Positions 26,565-35,715 of a stretch of 64,000 nucleotides of DNA are shown here, piece by piece. The position numbers and the translations under genes were made by a program. How positions within the stretch are numbered: position 1 is the first letter of the stretch; the number at the start of each line of letters is the position of its first letter. Under the pieces are notes generated by a model. That model was given only the letters and a program-made list of their open reading frames with translations. It did no database searches and had not been told where the DNA came from. Where the stretch lies: assembly GCF_012641475.1 (NCBI RefSeq), contig NZ_JABAIL010000003.1:372001-436000 (forward strand), read 5' to 3'. The stretch comes from Flammeovirga agarivorans. GTDB lineage: Bacteria; Bacteroidota; Bacteroidia; Cytophagales; Flammeovirgaceae.

Positions 26565-28121
26565 ATGAAATTTTTTAATGCAAATTTAAAAGTAAGCCTA
26601 AGCTTTTTAATAATATTCTTATCTCCTTTGGTGGTATATAGTCAGAAACCAAATGTATTGTTTTTAACCTCCGATGATCTAAACTTTGATTCTATTGGAG
26701 CGTATGGTTCAAAAATAAAAAACACCACTCCTAACATAGATAAGCTATCCAAACAAGGGATGCTTTTTGAGAGAGCTTACGTACAGGCACCAAGCTGTTG
26801 TCCGTCGAGAAATGTTTTTCATACAGGTCAATATTCACATAATAGTGGAGTGGAAGGATTTTATAGTGTGGATTTTCCTCAGGCAACATTGCCGGAAGCA
26901 CTTAGAGGAAATGGCTACTTTACAGGTATCGTTCAGAAAGTGATTGATTCTACACCTACAAATAATGTTGATCAATATTGGGACTATGTGGCAGATTTTG
27001 ATAAGCTCAACTCAAGAACGGCATCAAAATATAAGTTGGCTTTTGGAGAGATTGTACAAAAAGCAAAAGACAATGACCAACCTTTTTATGCGTCGGTGAA
27101 TGTACAAGATCCTCACTTACCATTTTATCGAGGAGAGAAAACAAAAAAAGGATTTGATAAGAATCCTCCTTCATTAATCTTTGATCAAGACGAAATTCCT
27201 ATACATCCTGTTTTACCCCAGTATGATCATTTTAAAGAAGAGATGACCGATTACTACAATACTGTAAGAAGAGGGGATGATTGTATCGGGGATATCCTAG
27301 CTGTATTAAAAGAAAAAGGAGTGATAGACAATACCATTATCGTTTATGTATCGGATCATGGTATGGCTTTTCCGTTTGTGAAATCAAACTTATACCCTCA
27401 AAGTGTGCGTACCCCATGGGTAGTCGTTTGGCCTGGAGAAGTGAAAAAAGGAAAAAGAGACAAAACGCATATGGTATCGGCAATTGATCTGATGCCTACA
27501 ATATTGGAAGCTACAAATACTGAAACTCCTGGTCCATTAGCAGGACGTTCGTTGCTACCAATAATGAAAGGAAAATCTCAGGAAAATCGTGATTATGTTT
27601 ATGTAGAACATAATGAGGGACCGACTGCAGATCCAAGACCTATGCGAGCGGTACACTCTAAAGATTTTGTCTATATTTTTAATGCATGGGGTACTGGAGA
27701 TTACCATGCGATTATGGAATGTCGTTGGTATAGATCGTATGCTACTTACAATAAATTATCACAGGATCATCAAGAAGTAAAAGATCGCTTCGAGTTCCTA
27801 AATTACCGTACAGTTGAAGAGTTATACGACACTAAGAATGATCCTTATTCTAAGCATAACCTTATCAATGATCCTAACTATGCAGATGTAGTGAAAGATT
27901 TAAGTACTCGATTGGAAACTTGGATGAGAGCTACCAATGATTACGCTTTAGAAGGTTTCTTAGTAAAAGACAATGAAGACGAACTTCGAAGGTTTATGGA
28001 AAAAAGAGTTAGTATCTCTAAAGAAAGAGCTACCCGTTTAGAGTGGAAAAGAGAGGTGAAACATAAAAACCGCCCTCAAGGAAAATTGACGGAGTTAGGG
28101 GTTGCGAATATTGTGCAATAG
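26565..28121 (+). CDS. S1-family sulfatase (heparan N-sulfatase-like)
   Basis: I chose the ATG at 26565 (518 residues). A TTG at 26529 would lie inside the inverted repeat and would precede the signal peptide (ending near VYSQ, residue 27). The formylglycine site is Cys78 in CCPSRNVFHTG, matching CxPSRxxxxTG. The metal ligands TSDDLN (near 36-40) and VSDHGM are present. The overall pattern (FERAYVQAPSCCPSR, GQYSHNSGVEGF, TLPEALRGNGYFTG) resembles the sulfamidase/heparan N-sulfatase subfamily, so the bond cleaved may be N- or O-sulfate. It is a single gene at the left edge of the mannan locus, exported to the periplasm. Confidence 0.85.
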   Translation: MKFFNANLKVSLSFLIIFLSPLVVYSQKPNVLFLTSDDLNFDSIGAYGSKIKNTTPNIDKLSKQGMLFERAYVQAPSCCPSRNVFHTGQYSHNSGVEGFYSVDFPQATLPEALRGNGYFTGIVQKVIDSTPTNNVDQYWDYVADFDKLNSRTASKYKLAFGEIVQKAKDNDQPFYASVNVQDPHLPFYRGEKTKKGFDKNPPSLIFDQDEIPIHPVLPQYDHFKEEMTDYYNTVRRGDDCIGDILAVLKEKGVIDNTIIVYVSDHGMAFPFVKSNLYPQSVRTPWVVVWPGEVKKGKRDKTHMVSAIDLMPTILEATNTETPGPLAGRSLLPIMKGKSQENRDYVYVEHNEGPTADPRPMRAVHSKDFVYIFNAWGTGDYHAIMECRWYRSYATYNKLSQDHQEVKDRFEFLNYRTVEELYDTKNDPYSKHNLINDPNYADVVKDLSTRLETWMRATNDYALEGFLVKDNEDELRRFMEKRVSISKERATRLEWKREVKHKNRPQGKLTELGVANIVQ

Positions 28122-28140
28122 ATCATTTTCTCTGTATACA

Positions 28141-28177
28141 AAAAAGAGATATCGAAGTATCGGTATCTCTTTTTTTG
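28141..28177. terminator. Bidirectional terminator
   Basis: AAAGAGATA pairs with TATCTCTTT and is flanked by an A-run and a T-run. It separates the convergent sulfatase and symporter genes. Confidence 0.85.
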
Positions 28178-28212
28178 TATTCATTTATTTTGAGTTTTTG
28201 AAAAGCTAATTT

Positions 28213-29616
28213 TTAACTTTCATTCTCTTCCCTCAATGATTTCTGAACATCGGTCATAAACGATTCTGTCAGTTTATATCTAGTCAAGAATATCACAGAA
28301 AGAATTGCTCCAATGGCAGGGATGATACTTAGCATCATCTTTAGTCCATTGATCGTTTCTTGTGATGCTGTTGTATTGGCTTCAAATCCAAAATAAGATA
28401 ATAGCCAACCAGATAAAGCACCACCTAACGTCCACCCCATCTTTTGTGACATAGACGAAGAAGAGAAGATAAGTCCCGTTGATCTTCTTCCTGTTTTGTA
28501 TTCCGAATAATCGGCAATGTCAGCATACATCGACCACATAAGCGGGAATACCATGCCTGCAAATAAACTAATGCCTGCTTGTAGGATATAAATAAGCACC
28601 AATTGATCTGATGATAATAAATAGAACATGAAACTTAGGATAGCAGCACTTACCATAGCCATCATAAACGTATTTCTTTTACCCATTTTGTTGGCTACAG
28701 ATGCTGAGATGACTACTCCAACTAGATTAGATAATTGCCCTATTACCAAAAACAGAGAACTCAATGTTAAGGATATCCCGAAGAACTCCAAGTTACTTTC
28801 TGAAGCAATAAAATATTTAAAATAATAGATCGATGCACCGTCTCGAATTGAATTGAAAATCAGACAAGAAACGCCTGCACCTAACATAATAAACCATTCC
28901 TTGTTTTTAGAAAGGTTCTTAAGATCCTGTAATGTATTCGTCTTCTGTTTTTTAGGTTTTACTCTCTCTTTAGTTCCTAGGAAAGTAAGAAAAAATAAGA
29001 CGGTAGTGAAGATAGCAAATACAGTCATAGTACTCTGCCAAGCTACTTGAGGGGTATTCGATTCCTCAAAGAATTTCACCAGTGGTTCTGCAGTGGCTAG
29101 CACAAGAATACTTCCTGCAAAAGCAAAAATAAAGCGATAGGAAGCTAATGATGTTCTCTCTTTGGGATTGGAAGTGATGACTCCAAGTAAGGAAGAATAA
29201 GGAACATTAATGCCAGTATACACCATCATCATGAGGGTGTAAGTGATATATGCATAGATAATTTTATTCGATTCCGATAAGTCAGGTGTGGTAAATGTAA
29301 GTATACCAACAAGCCCAAAAGGAATGGCCATAAGCAATAAATAAGGGCGAAACTTTCCAAATCGGGTAGTGGTCTTATCACTTAGTATTCCCATTAAAGG
29401 GTCATTGATGGCATCCCAAATTCTTGTGACCAAAAACATGGTGCCTACTGCAGCTGCCGAGATGCCAAATACATCAGTATAAAAGAACAGCATATACATT
29501 GAAAACATCTTCCAGAAGGTGGAAGAGGCGGCATCTCCCAATCCATAAGCAACTTTTTCTCTTAAGCTTACTTTTTCATGTTGATCAATGCTTTTTACTT
29601 CGGTTAGTGTTGCCAT
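28213..29616 (-). CDS. GPH-family sugar:cation symporter
   Basis: The protein has 467 residues with twelve predicted membrane segments. It has the glycoside-pentoside-hexuronide:cation signatures: YGLGDAASSTFWKMF near residue 23, FFYTDVFGISAA, and RIWDAINDPLMGILSDKT near 67. It imports a di- or oligosaccharide with a cation across the inner membrane. It is the last gene of the operon GH26, GH130, epimerase, symporter, starting 7 bases after the epimerase stop. By analogy with the Bacteroides fragilis mannan operon the likely substrate is beta-1,4-mannobiose; that is inference from context. Confidence 0.88.
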   Translation of the reverse strand: MATLTEVKSIDQHEKVSLREKVAYGLGDAASSTFWKMFSMYMLFFYTDVFGISAAAVGTMFLVTRIWDAINDPLMGILSDKTTTRFGKFRPYLLLMAIPFGLVGILTFTTPDLSESNKIIYAYITYTLMMMVYTGINVPYSSLLGVITSNPKERTSLASYRFIFAFAGSILVLATAEPLVKFFEESNTPQVAWQSTMTVFAIFTTVLFFLTFLGTKERVKPKKQKTNTLQDLKNLSKNKEWFIMLGAGVSCLIFNSIRDGASIYYFKYFIASESNLEFFGISLTLSSLFLVIGQLSNLVGVVISASVANKMGKRNTFMMAMVSAAILSFMFYLLSSDQLVLIYILQAGISLFAGMVFPLMWSMYADIADYSEYKTGRRSTGLIFSSSSMSQKMGWTLGGALSGWLLSYFGFEANTTASQETINGLKMMLSIIPAIGAILSVIFLTRYKLTESFMTDVQKSLREENES

Positions 29617-29623
29617 TGTCGAA

Positions 29624-30793
29624 TTAGTTTAGTCGGTTAATCACTTCAATACATGCTCTGCTGTTGTGGTAAGGGCATTTCCAGAACCCGGCTTTGTAGG
29701 TATCTTTCACAGAGCCATCAGCTTCTCTTCCCCAAAACCATTCCCCTTTCTCAGTGTCTATGATCTGTTTTTTAATGTATTCCCAAGTCAATAAAGCTTG
29801 GTCCATATACACTTGGTCTTGTGAATAATTATAGGCCATGACTAAACCTACCAAGGCTTCTGCCTGAGGCCACCAGTCAAAATCTTTATGAAGTTGTCCT
29901 TCTTCTAATTCATTCAATACAGCTCCATTTTTAGCAAAACCTTCCACAAGACAAGTGTCTACCATTTTCATGGCAATTGATTTTGTAGCTTCTTTTTTCT
30001 CACCAATAATTTGTGCTGCTTCATCCAAAAGCCAAGCCCCTTCAATATCATGACCATAGGAAATAACGGAAGCTGGCGTTTGCCAATCCATCTCAAAGAA
30101 AAGGTCAAGGTGAGTATTTTTTTTATTGAGAATATTGTTGGAAAAAATATCGATCAATTCGCTGATATCTTCTTTTAATTGAGTATTCTTCCAGACTCTA
30201 TACAGGTTGGTAAAGGGTTCTAAAATATGAAGATGGGTGTTCATAGACTTAGGGAAATTGGCATCTTTCTCACTTAATCGCATGTCATCAATAGATTGCC
30301 ATTTTCGGTCTAATGCTTCGATATAGCCCTTGTGATCATTATCGTAAGTATATTTCTTAACTACTTCATAGCAATCAATCGCATGTTTTAATGCGGTATT
30401 ATCTGTTGAGGCTCTGTAATATTCTGATAGTCCATAAATAGCGAAACCTTGTGCGTAGGTTTGCTTTCTGTCGGATGTTAGATTTCCCTTGTAATCAACA
30501 GCCCAATAAAAACCACCATATTCTGGATCTAAAAAATATTGGATCAAATAGTTATAGGCTCTTTTGGCAAGGGTTAAATATTCTTCCTTTTGGGTTTGAA
30601 TATATCCTGCTGAAAAAGACCAAAGTAATCTTGCATTTAAGACTAGACTTTTGTCTGCTTTTTTATTGATTTCTAAGCTATTATTGATTTCTCCATAGAA
30701 GCCTCCGTATTCTAGATCTACAGTATTTTCACCCCAAAAATCGAGAATGTGATACAGTTCTTCTGTGATTTCTTTCTTTAAAGTAGTCGTCAT
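29624..30793 (-). CDS. AGE-family epimerase, probable mannobiose 2-epimerase
   Basis: The protein has 389 residues of the N-acylglucosamine/cellobiose 2-epimerase (alpha6/alpha6 barrel) family, with no signal peptide, so cytoplasmic. The catalytic histidines are visible: THLH at 186-189, His248 in SYGHDIEGAW, and His376 in PYHNSRACIE. The Trp-rich stretch DFDWWPQAEA lines the sugar pocket. The family reaction epimerises the C2 hydroxyl of the reducing sugar. Next to a GH130 phosphorylase and a GH26 mannanase it most likely turns Man-beta-1,4-Man into Man-beta-1,4-Glc for phosphorolysis. The gap to the upstream GH130 gene is 333 bases and holds a palindromic repeat element. Confidence 0.87.
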   Translation of the reverse strand: MTTTLKKEITEELYHILDFWGENTVDLEYGGFYGEINNSLEINKKADKSLVLNARLLWSFSAGYIQTQKEEYLTLAKRAYNYLIQYFLDPEYGGFYWAVDYKGNLTSDRKQTYAQGFAIYGLSEYYRASTDNTALKHAIDCYEVVKKYTYDNDHKGYIEALDRKWQSIDDMRLSEKDANFPKSMNTHLHILEPFTNLYRVWKNTQLKEDISELIDIFSNNILNKKNTHLDLFFEMDWQTPASVISYGHDIEGAWLLDEAAQIIGEKKEATKSIAMKMVDTCLVEGFAKNGAVLNELEEGQLHKDFDWWPQAEALVGLVMAYNYSQDQVYMDQALLTWEYIKKQIIDTEKGEWFWGREADGSVKDTYKAGFWKCPYHNSRACIEVINRLN

Positions 30794-30917
30794 TTCCTTT
30801 CATTTAAGTTAAAAAAGAGCATATAATCTAAGTTAAGTACTAGGAAATAACCATAAGGATGTTTTGTATATGGGGTTATCGCATAACAGATTATTGCGTT
30901 GAAAAACCACCATGTTT

Positions 30918-31057
30918 CAAGTGTTAAGTGTTAGTGTCACTTGGAGCTATTCATTGGCGAAGTCTCCCGACTTCGAATATATAGTTCATACTTTCTTCGA
31001 AGTCAGGAGACTTCGCCAAAATGTAATCACAAGTGACGCCAATTGGCTTAACACTTG
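30918..31057. mobile_element. REP/BIME-like palindromic element in the 30794-31126 gap
   Basis: This is a 140-base nested palindrome. Outer arms CAAGTGTTAAG (30918) and CTTAACACTTG (31047) pair perfectly. Next come GTCACTTG (30936) and CAAGTGAC (31030). The core arms are TGGCGAAGTCTCC plus GACTTCGAA (30955-30977) and TTCGAAGTC plus GGAGACTTCGCCA (30996-31018). Each core arm is also a hairpin by itself: CGAAGTC, four-base loop, GACTTCG. Two inverted REP-type hairpins form a BIME-like unit, possibly mobilised in trans by a REP-associated transposase. It lies inside the mannan operon between GH130 and epimerase genes. No transposase gene is present here. The rest of the gap is featureless. Confidence 0.7.
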
Positions 31058-31126
31058 CGATATGAGAGATAGGATAAAATACCCGTTTTCATTTGTCCTG
31101 GTACTTATATGCTCAATTAAATCAGA

Positions 31127-32320
31127 TTAGTCTAGTAAGTCTTTGAAAGATGCATTCTTATCAATCAAAGTATTAATCGTATTCACAGAAGCCGCTGAAG
31201 TCAGCTGATCTTCAGGAGTATTCTTACAGTAATCAATTAGTTTCTCTACCGTAGTTGTTGCCACATGCATACGCGTATCTGAAGAGGCATAGTAGATATA
31301 AATACTTCCGTCGTCATCACAAATCCAACCATTGGAGAAGACCACATTAGATACATCTCCAACTCTTTCTCCTTGCAAAGGAGCTATAAAGTGTCCATGA
31401 GGTTTGTGTGTCACTTTAGAGGGGTCATTTTTATCTGCCATAAATACATAAAGTACATAACGAAGACCTGCCGCAGTATTTCTAACACCATGTGCTAGGT
31501 GTAAATAACCTTCTTTCGTTTTTATTGGAGCAGGACCTAAACCGTTCTTCACTTCATAAATGGTATGGTAAGTTTTGGCGTCCATAATCTCTTCGGTTTT
31601 TACTTCAGGATGTAGAATATCATCACAAAGTCCAAAACCAATTCCACCACCTTTTCCTGTATCAATAAATCCATCTTGAGGTCTAGTGTAGAAAGCGTAT
31701 TTTCCATCGATAAATTCCTCATGCAATACTACATTTCTTTGCTGACCACTGTATGAAATTAAATCAGGGAGTCTTTCCCAAGTAAGGAAATCCTTTGTTC
31801 TAACAATTCCCGCTGATGCTACCGCTGTTGAAGTATCTCCCTCAGGAGCAGTAGGGTCTTTTCTTTCTGAACAGAATACACCGTAAATCCAACCGTCTTC
31901 ATGTTGCGTAATTCGCATATCATATACGTTGGTGTCTGGCTTTTCTGTTTGAGGTAAACTGATAGGCTTGTCCCAGAATTTAAATTGGTCGATACCGTTT
32001 GGACTTTCTGCTACAGCAAAAAACGACTTACGGTCATTTCCTTCTACGCGGACAACAATTAAGTATTTACCTTTCCATTTAATAGCTCCAGAATTGAAAG
32101 TGGCATTAAAACCAATTCTTTCTAAGCCCAATGGATTGGTATCAGGATTGAGATCGAAGCGCCAATGCAATGGAATATGTTCTCTTGTTAGAATAGGTTT
32201 TTTATACCTATTGTAGATACCATTTTTGCTAGGCAAAATTTCGTTTTTATCCATTGTAAGCATTTTGTAATGCTCTAATTCACTTTGGATATGTGATGGG
32301 AGTTGCGTTAAAGTTTCCAT
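31127..32320 (-). CDS. GH130 4-O-beta-D-mannosyl-D-glucose phosphorylase (probable)
   Basis: The protein has 397 residues, no signal peptide, and the five-bladed propeller pattern of GH130. The proposed general acid is Asp134 in NVYDMRITQ. Other signatures are [23 protein letters not shown] and [16 protein letters not shown], the last typical of subfamily GH130_1. The enzyme splits Man-beta-1,4-Glc with phosphate into mannose 1-phosphate and glucose in the cytoplasm. Its start codon overlaps the stop of the upstream GH26 gene by one base (TAATG), so translation is coupled. Together with the epimerase and symporter downstream it rebuilds the mannobiose pathway. Confidence 0.9.
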   Translation of the reverse strand: METLTQLPSHIQSELEHYKMLTMDKNEILPSKNGIYNRYKKPILTREHIPLHWRFDLNPDTNPLGLERIGFNATFNSGAIKWKGKYLIVVRVEGNDRKSFFAVAESPNGIDQFKFWDKPISLPQTEKPDTNVYDMRITQHEDGWIYGVFCSERKDPTAPEGDTSTAVASAGIVRTKDFLTWERLPDLISYSGQQRNVVLHEEFIDGKYAFYTRPQDGFIDTGKGGGIGFGLCDDILHPEVKTEEIMDAKTYHTIYEVKNGLGPAPIKTKEGYLHLAHGVRNTAAGLRYVLYVFMADKNDPSKVTHKPHGHFIAPLQGERVGDVSNVVFSNGWICDDDGSIYIYYASSDTRMHVATTTVEKLIDYCKNTPEDQLTSAASVNTINTLIDKNASFKDLLD

Positions 32321-33444
32321 TAGTTATACACTTGAATTTCTTTATTTGTAAGAATGAGTTTGTTATTAGAGAACTCGATAAAATCTTCTGAAGATGGATG
32401 CCCTCTGAAAGGAGCAAAGAAGTGGTTTTTCTTTTCCTTTTTCTTGTTGGCATTTCGCCAGACCATTACATAAGACATCGGTTGAATCTTGTTGGCTTCT
32501 TCAAGCACAGGTAGTAGTGTTTTTGAAAACCATTGGTAGTCTCTTACTGTTTCCAATCCTGTTTCTGAAAAAGCATAAAGCATCTTTTTCTTTGCCGCTA
32601 AAGTAGCTACAACATTAAGCTTCTTTTGAGCAAGCTGAATTCTACTTTCTTCTTTGAAATCATAGTAATTATCGATGCCTAAAATATCTACATAATCATC
32701 ACCCGGATAACGTTGTAGGTATTCCTTTTCATTGGTAAAGTTTCGATCAGGAGAGAAGCATATGATAACGTTATCTACCTTTTTTCTGGTTCTTAAATAG
32801 TCAACAGTATATCTAAAAAGTGTGATATACTCGTCGTCAGTACAATTACCCATTCCCCACCAGAACCATTCTCCGTTCATTTCATGCCAAGGGCGGAGGA
32901 TCACAGGTATTTGATGACCATTTTTATCTTTTAGGCTTAACAGGAAATCGGCTACTTTATCTAATTTTTTATTGAAGTCATTGTGGTTTTTTCCATTCGG
33001 AAGGATTTCTTTAACGGTCTGCTTATCAGAAGTATCCCAAGAGTCTCTCCCTTCTGTTGAGAAAGTATGCCAGCTGATTGTGGAAACTCCTTGGCGTTCA
33101 TGTGATGAGATAATATACTCTCGAATTTTATTGAAAGGCACATTATCAAGATTCTTAAGTGAATCAATTTGACCGATATCCCAACCGTATAGGGCAGGGT
33201 AATCGCCGATGACATCTTTTACATCGGAACGCCCATCTTCGCCTATCCAATTTACACCATAAGCTAAATCGTCTTGATGTCCGAAAAGAATTCCCTCATC
33301 CTTTAAGGCTTCTAATCTATCAATCAATTGGGATGCAGGAGTAGAAGAAATATTTTGTGGTGGTTTAGGATTACAAGAAACAGAGAGTATGCAAATACAT
33401 ACAATACTGATCCTTGAAATATAGTTTTTAATTGATGTTTTCAT
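32320..33444 (-). CDS. GH26 endo-beta-1,4-mannanase, lipoprotein
   Basis: The protein has 374 residues with a lipoprotein signal (Cys24, SVSCNPKPP). GH26 signatures are clear: GHQDDLAYG near 55, the acid/base Glu188 in [30 protein letters not shown] near 245-260, and the nucleophile Glu294 in FSETGLE. It hydrolyses beta-1,4-mannan, probably releasing mannobiose, at the outer membrane or in the periplasm. It is the first gene of the four-gene mannan operon. The promoter may lie in the 33445-33718 region, which has two CCCC tracts spaced 18 bases apart on the minus strand (33698-33701 and 33680-33683) and otherwise no visible gene. Confidence 0.9.
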   Translation of the reverse strand: MKTSIKNYISRISIVCICILSVSCNPKPPQNISSTPASQLIDRLEALKDEGILFGHQDDLAYGVNWIGEDGRSDVKDVIGDYPALYGWDIGQIDSLKNLDNVPFNKIREYIISSHERQGVSTISWHTFSTEGRDSWDTSDKQTVKEILPNGKNHNDFNKKLDKVADFLLSLKDKNGHQIPVILRPWHEMNGEWFWWGMGNCTDDEYITLFRYTVDYLRTRKKVDNVIICFSPDRNFTNEKEYLQRYPGDDYVDILGIDNYYDFKEESRIQLAQKKLNVVATLAAKKKMLYAFSETGLETVRDYQWFSKTLLPVLEEANKIQPMSYVMVWRNANKKKEKKNHFFAPFRGHPSSEDFIEFSNNKLILTNKEIQVYN

Positions 33445-33718
33445 TGTCTCTCGATTATTAGCTATTGTACAATTAGAACCGGATGTTTTGGAGCTTTTGT
33501 TGTATTAGGCGACCATCATTTAGTGATCATCTTGCTCTTTAATAATGTCGTGATTAGAGGAAGAGATAATCATCCAATTGATCCCAATTTTAAATGCTTA
33601 ACAGCTGATGTTTATGCAATACTAGAGCATCCTCTAATAAATTAGCGGTGCTTTTTATCTAAATAATGACTTAAATAGAGGGGTATTTGTGTCTATAGGG
33701 GAATTTTGTATTTCTTTC

Positions 33719-33759
33719 AAAAAAGGCAATTTCTAGACTGTGATGAAATTGCCTTTTTT
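33719..33759. terminator. Terminator of the second SusC/D operon (in the 33445-33779 gap)
   Basis: AAAAAAGGCAATTTC (33719) pairs perfectly with GAAATTGCCTTTTTT (33745) with an 11-base loop. It ends the SusC/SusD/lipoprotein operon that stops at 33780. Confidence 0.88.
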
Positions 33760-33779
33760 GAAAGTTTTAGATGAATAGA

Positions 33780-35693
33780 TTATTCATAGATGGCGTCTGA
33801 TTTTCCATATAATTTGTATACAAAATTATCGACCATCCAAGCTAATTTAGCACTTGCATCTTTGTATAAATCAAACCTCATCATGATGTTCAACTTACCT
33901 GCCTTAACTTGATCTGCATTTAGTGCAGCTTCTACATTATTAAAAGTTCCGGTATTAAAGCCTGATGTAGTAGAGAATGTTGTACCGTTGGCCAATGGCA
34001 AGGTTTCCCAACCACTTGCATTAAATTCATCATCAATATTCTGATCATAATTGTAAGTTAATGATCTCTCAAAGAACTCTACATTGTTATCATTGTAACC
34101 GTACATCTCATCAAAAGCGATGGCTACTTGTCTCACATTACTATTAATATCAATAGATTTAACTAAAGCAGTAGAGGCATAATCTTGGTCAGCAGGAATT
34201 GCTGTTGGAGTCGCTGTACCTTGTGCTCCTCTATGTGTTTTCTGCACTTTTGCCACCCAATAAGGAACACTACCAAAGGCTTTGTCTCCAAATAATACAT
34301 TTTGGAAACCATTGATATCACTACTGAATCTAGTACCAGTGGCATAGTCGCTGGTATCTTCAAAGTCTTCCATCACTTCTTCTATTAGTCCTGCTTCTGC
34401 AGATGAAATGATAGAGAAGACATTTTCATAGGTCATCACTTCATTGAGATTATGGTCCTTCACAAGGATACTGATATTTACAGGGTACGTTCCTTCTGGA
34501 ATGTTACTATCCTCAGCTACAGTAATCTCACCCGTTGTTGTATTGATAGAAATTCCTTCAAATTGATCGTCTAAGAAAGAGAATTCTAAATCAGTACCAA
34601 TTTTAGTGATGTCGACATTGATAGAAGCACTCATGCTTGACCATGGAGAAAGCGTTGCTTTAGTAAGATTAGTACCTCCTTGAGTAGCACCAGTGTAAGA
34701 CAAGGTTGGTCTTTCACCTACAGTCACACTCATTACTTCTTCAAAAATCTTATCACCAAGAGGGGTGTGTACTGTTACTGTTAATACATGTACTTGTGAT
34801 GGTGTATTGAAATTGATTTTAGAAATCACACCAGTTTGTTGGTCGATAGTTAGACCTTCAATAGCTTCACCATTTGTTCCTGTCATGCTGTAGGTAAAAT
34901 CAGCAATGTCAAGGTTTTCTTCTGTAGAGATCGTTGGTGATGATAATTCACCAATGAAGTTGAAATCTACATCTTTAGATGTATAAGAAAGATCAATATC
35001 CAATGGAAGGACCTGAGCAGAGTAGATATTTTCAAAACGTTTTACGCCATTGTCAGTAGTCATCACTACTTCAAAAGTATATTCTCCTGCAGGAGTATCA
35101 TTATTCTCTTTGATAATCTGTCCTTTTTCATCGATAGAAATGCCAGTTACTTCAGGGAATAATTCAAAACCCTCTATGGTCAATTCTTCCAAGTCAGTTA
35201 TGGTAGGCGTGGCCATCACTCCTTGATGTGTGTATGAAAAAGTAGTAGGTTGTTCTTCATAGCTGATGCTAAAAGGCAGATTGACAATTTTCATGATAGC
35301 AGCACTGTCATGTGTCATTAATCCTCCAGAATAGTATACATTAATACCAAAATAATAGTCTCCAACTAAATTGATAGGAGTATCATCTGATAAGGTAATA
35401 ATACCTGTAGTATTATCAATTGAGACTAATTTTGAGAAGGTTTGTAAGTTGAAATCTTCAGCATCTGTTGTAATGGTATCGATTTCAAATTTTACATTCG
35501 TTGTTCCTTCCCAAGTAGGTAATTCTGTTTGGATTGTATCCAAAAAGCCCGTTAATGTCTCACTGTATACTAAGTTTACAGGAGGGTTCATTACATTATC
35601 TTCAAGATGTCCTGGCATTTGTTCTTCCTCACATCCAAAAGTAAAGAATGCCAAAACTAAAACTAGCACTTGATTATATATATATTTTCTCAT
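33780..35693 (-). CDS. Surface glycan-binding-type lipoprotein with Ig/cadherin-like repeats
   Basis: I chose the ATG at 35693 (637 residues), which gives a lipobox Cys21 (FTFGCEEEQ). A longer reading to 35738 would overlap the SusD gene. About four beta-sandwich repeats of roughly 95 residues follow, each with a GISID or GLTID ... TGVI/TGEI turn and a closing extended strand (GEYTFEVVMTT, HVLTVTVHT, GTYPVNISILV). The last 190 residues form a different globular part with KLNIMMRFDLYKD. Position after SusC and SusD, lipid anchor and modular beta repeats fit a SusE/F-type surface glycan-binding protein. The sugar it binds is unknown; a mannan is inferred. Confidence 0.75.
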   Translation of the reverse strand: MRKYIYNQVLVLVLAFFTFGCEEEQMPGHLEDNVMNPPVNLVYSETLTGFLDTIQTELPTWEGTTNVKFEIDTITTDAEDFNLQTFSKLVSIDNTTGIITLSDDTPINLVGDYYFGINVYYSGGLMTHDSAAIMKIVNLPFSISYEEQPTTFSYTHQGVMATPTITDLEELTIEGFELFPEVTGISIDEKGQIIKENNDTPAGEYTFEVVMTTDNGVKRFENIYSAQVLPLDIDLSYTSKDVDFNFIGELSSPTISTEENLDIADFTYSMTGTNGEAIEGLTIDQQTGVISKINFNTPSQVHVLTVTVHTPLGDKIFEEVMSVTVGERPTLSYTGATQGGTNLTKATLSPWSSMSASINVDITKIGTDLEFSFLDDQFEGISINTTTGEITVAEDSNIPEGTYPVNISILVKDHNLNEVMTYENVFSIISSAEAGLIEEVMEDFEDTSDYATGTRFSSDINGFQNVLFGDKAFGSVPYWVAKVQKTHRGAQGTATPTAIPADQDYASTALVKSIDINSNVRQVAIAFDEMYGYNDNNVEFFERSLTYNYDQNIDDEFNASGWETLPLANGTTFSTTSGFNTGTFNNVEAALNADQVKAGKLNIMMRFDLYKDASAKLAWMVDNFVYKLYGKSDAIYE

Positions 35694-35715
35694 GTTGTTC
35701 GTCTTTAATAATAGA

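Noticed and set aside
30912-31130. Plus-strand open frame of 72 codons between the epimerase and GH130 genes
   Set aside because: It runs across the nested palindrome at 30918-31057; the frame is a by-product of the repeat.
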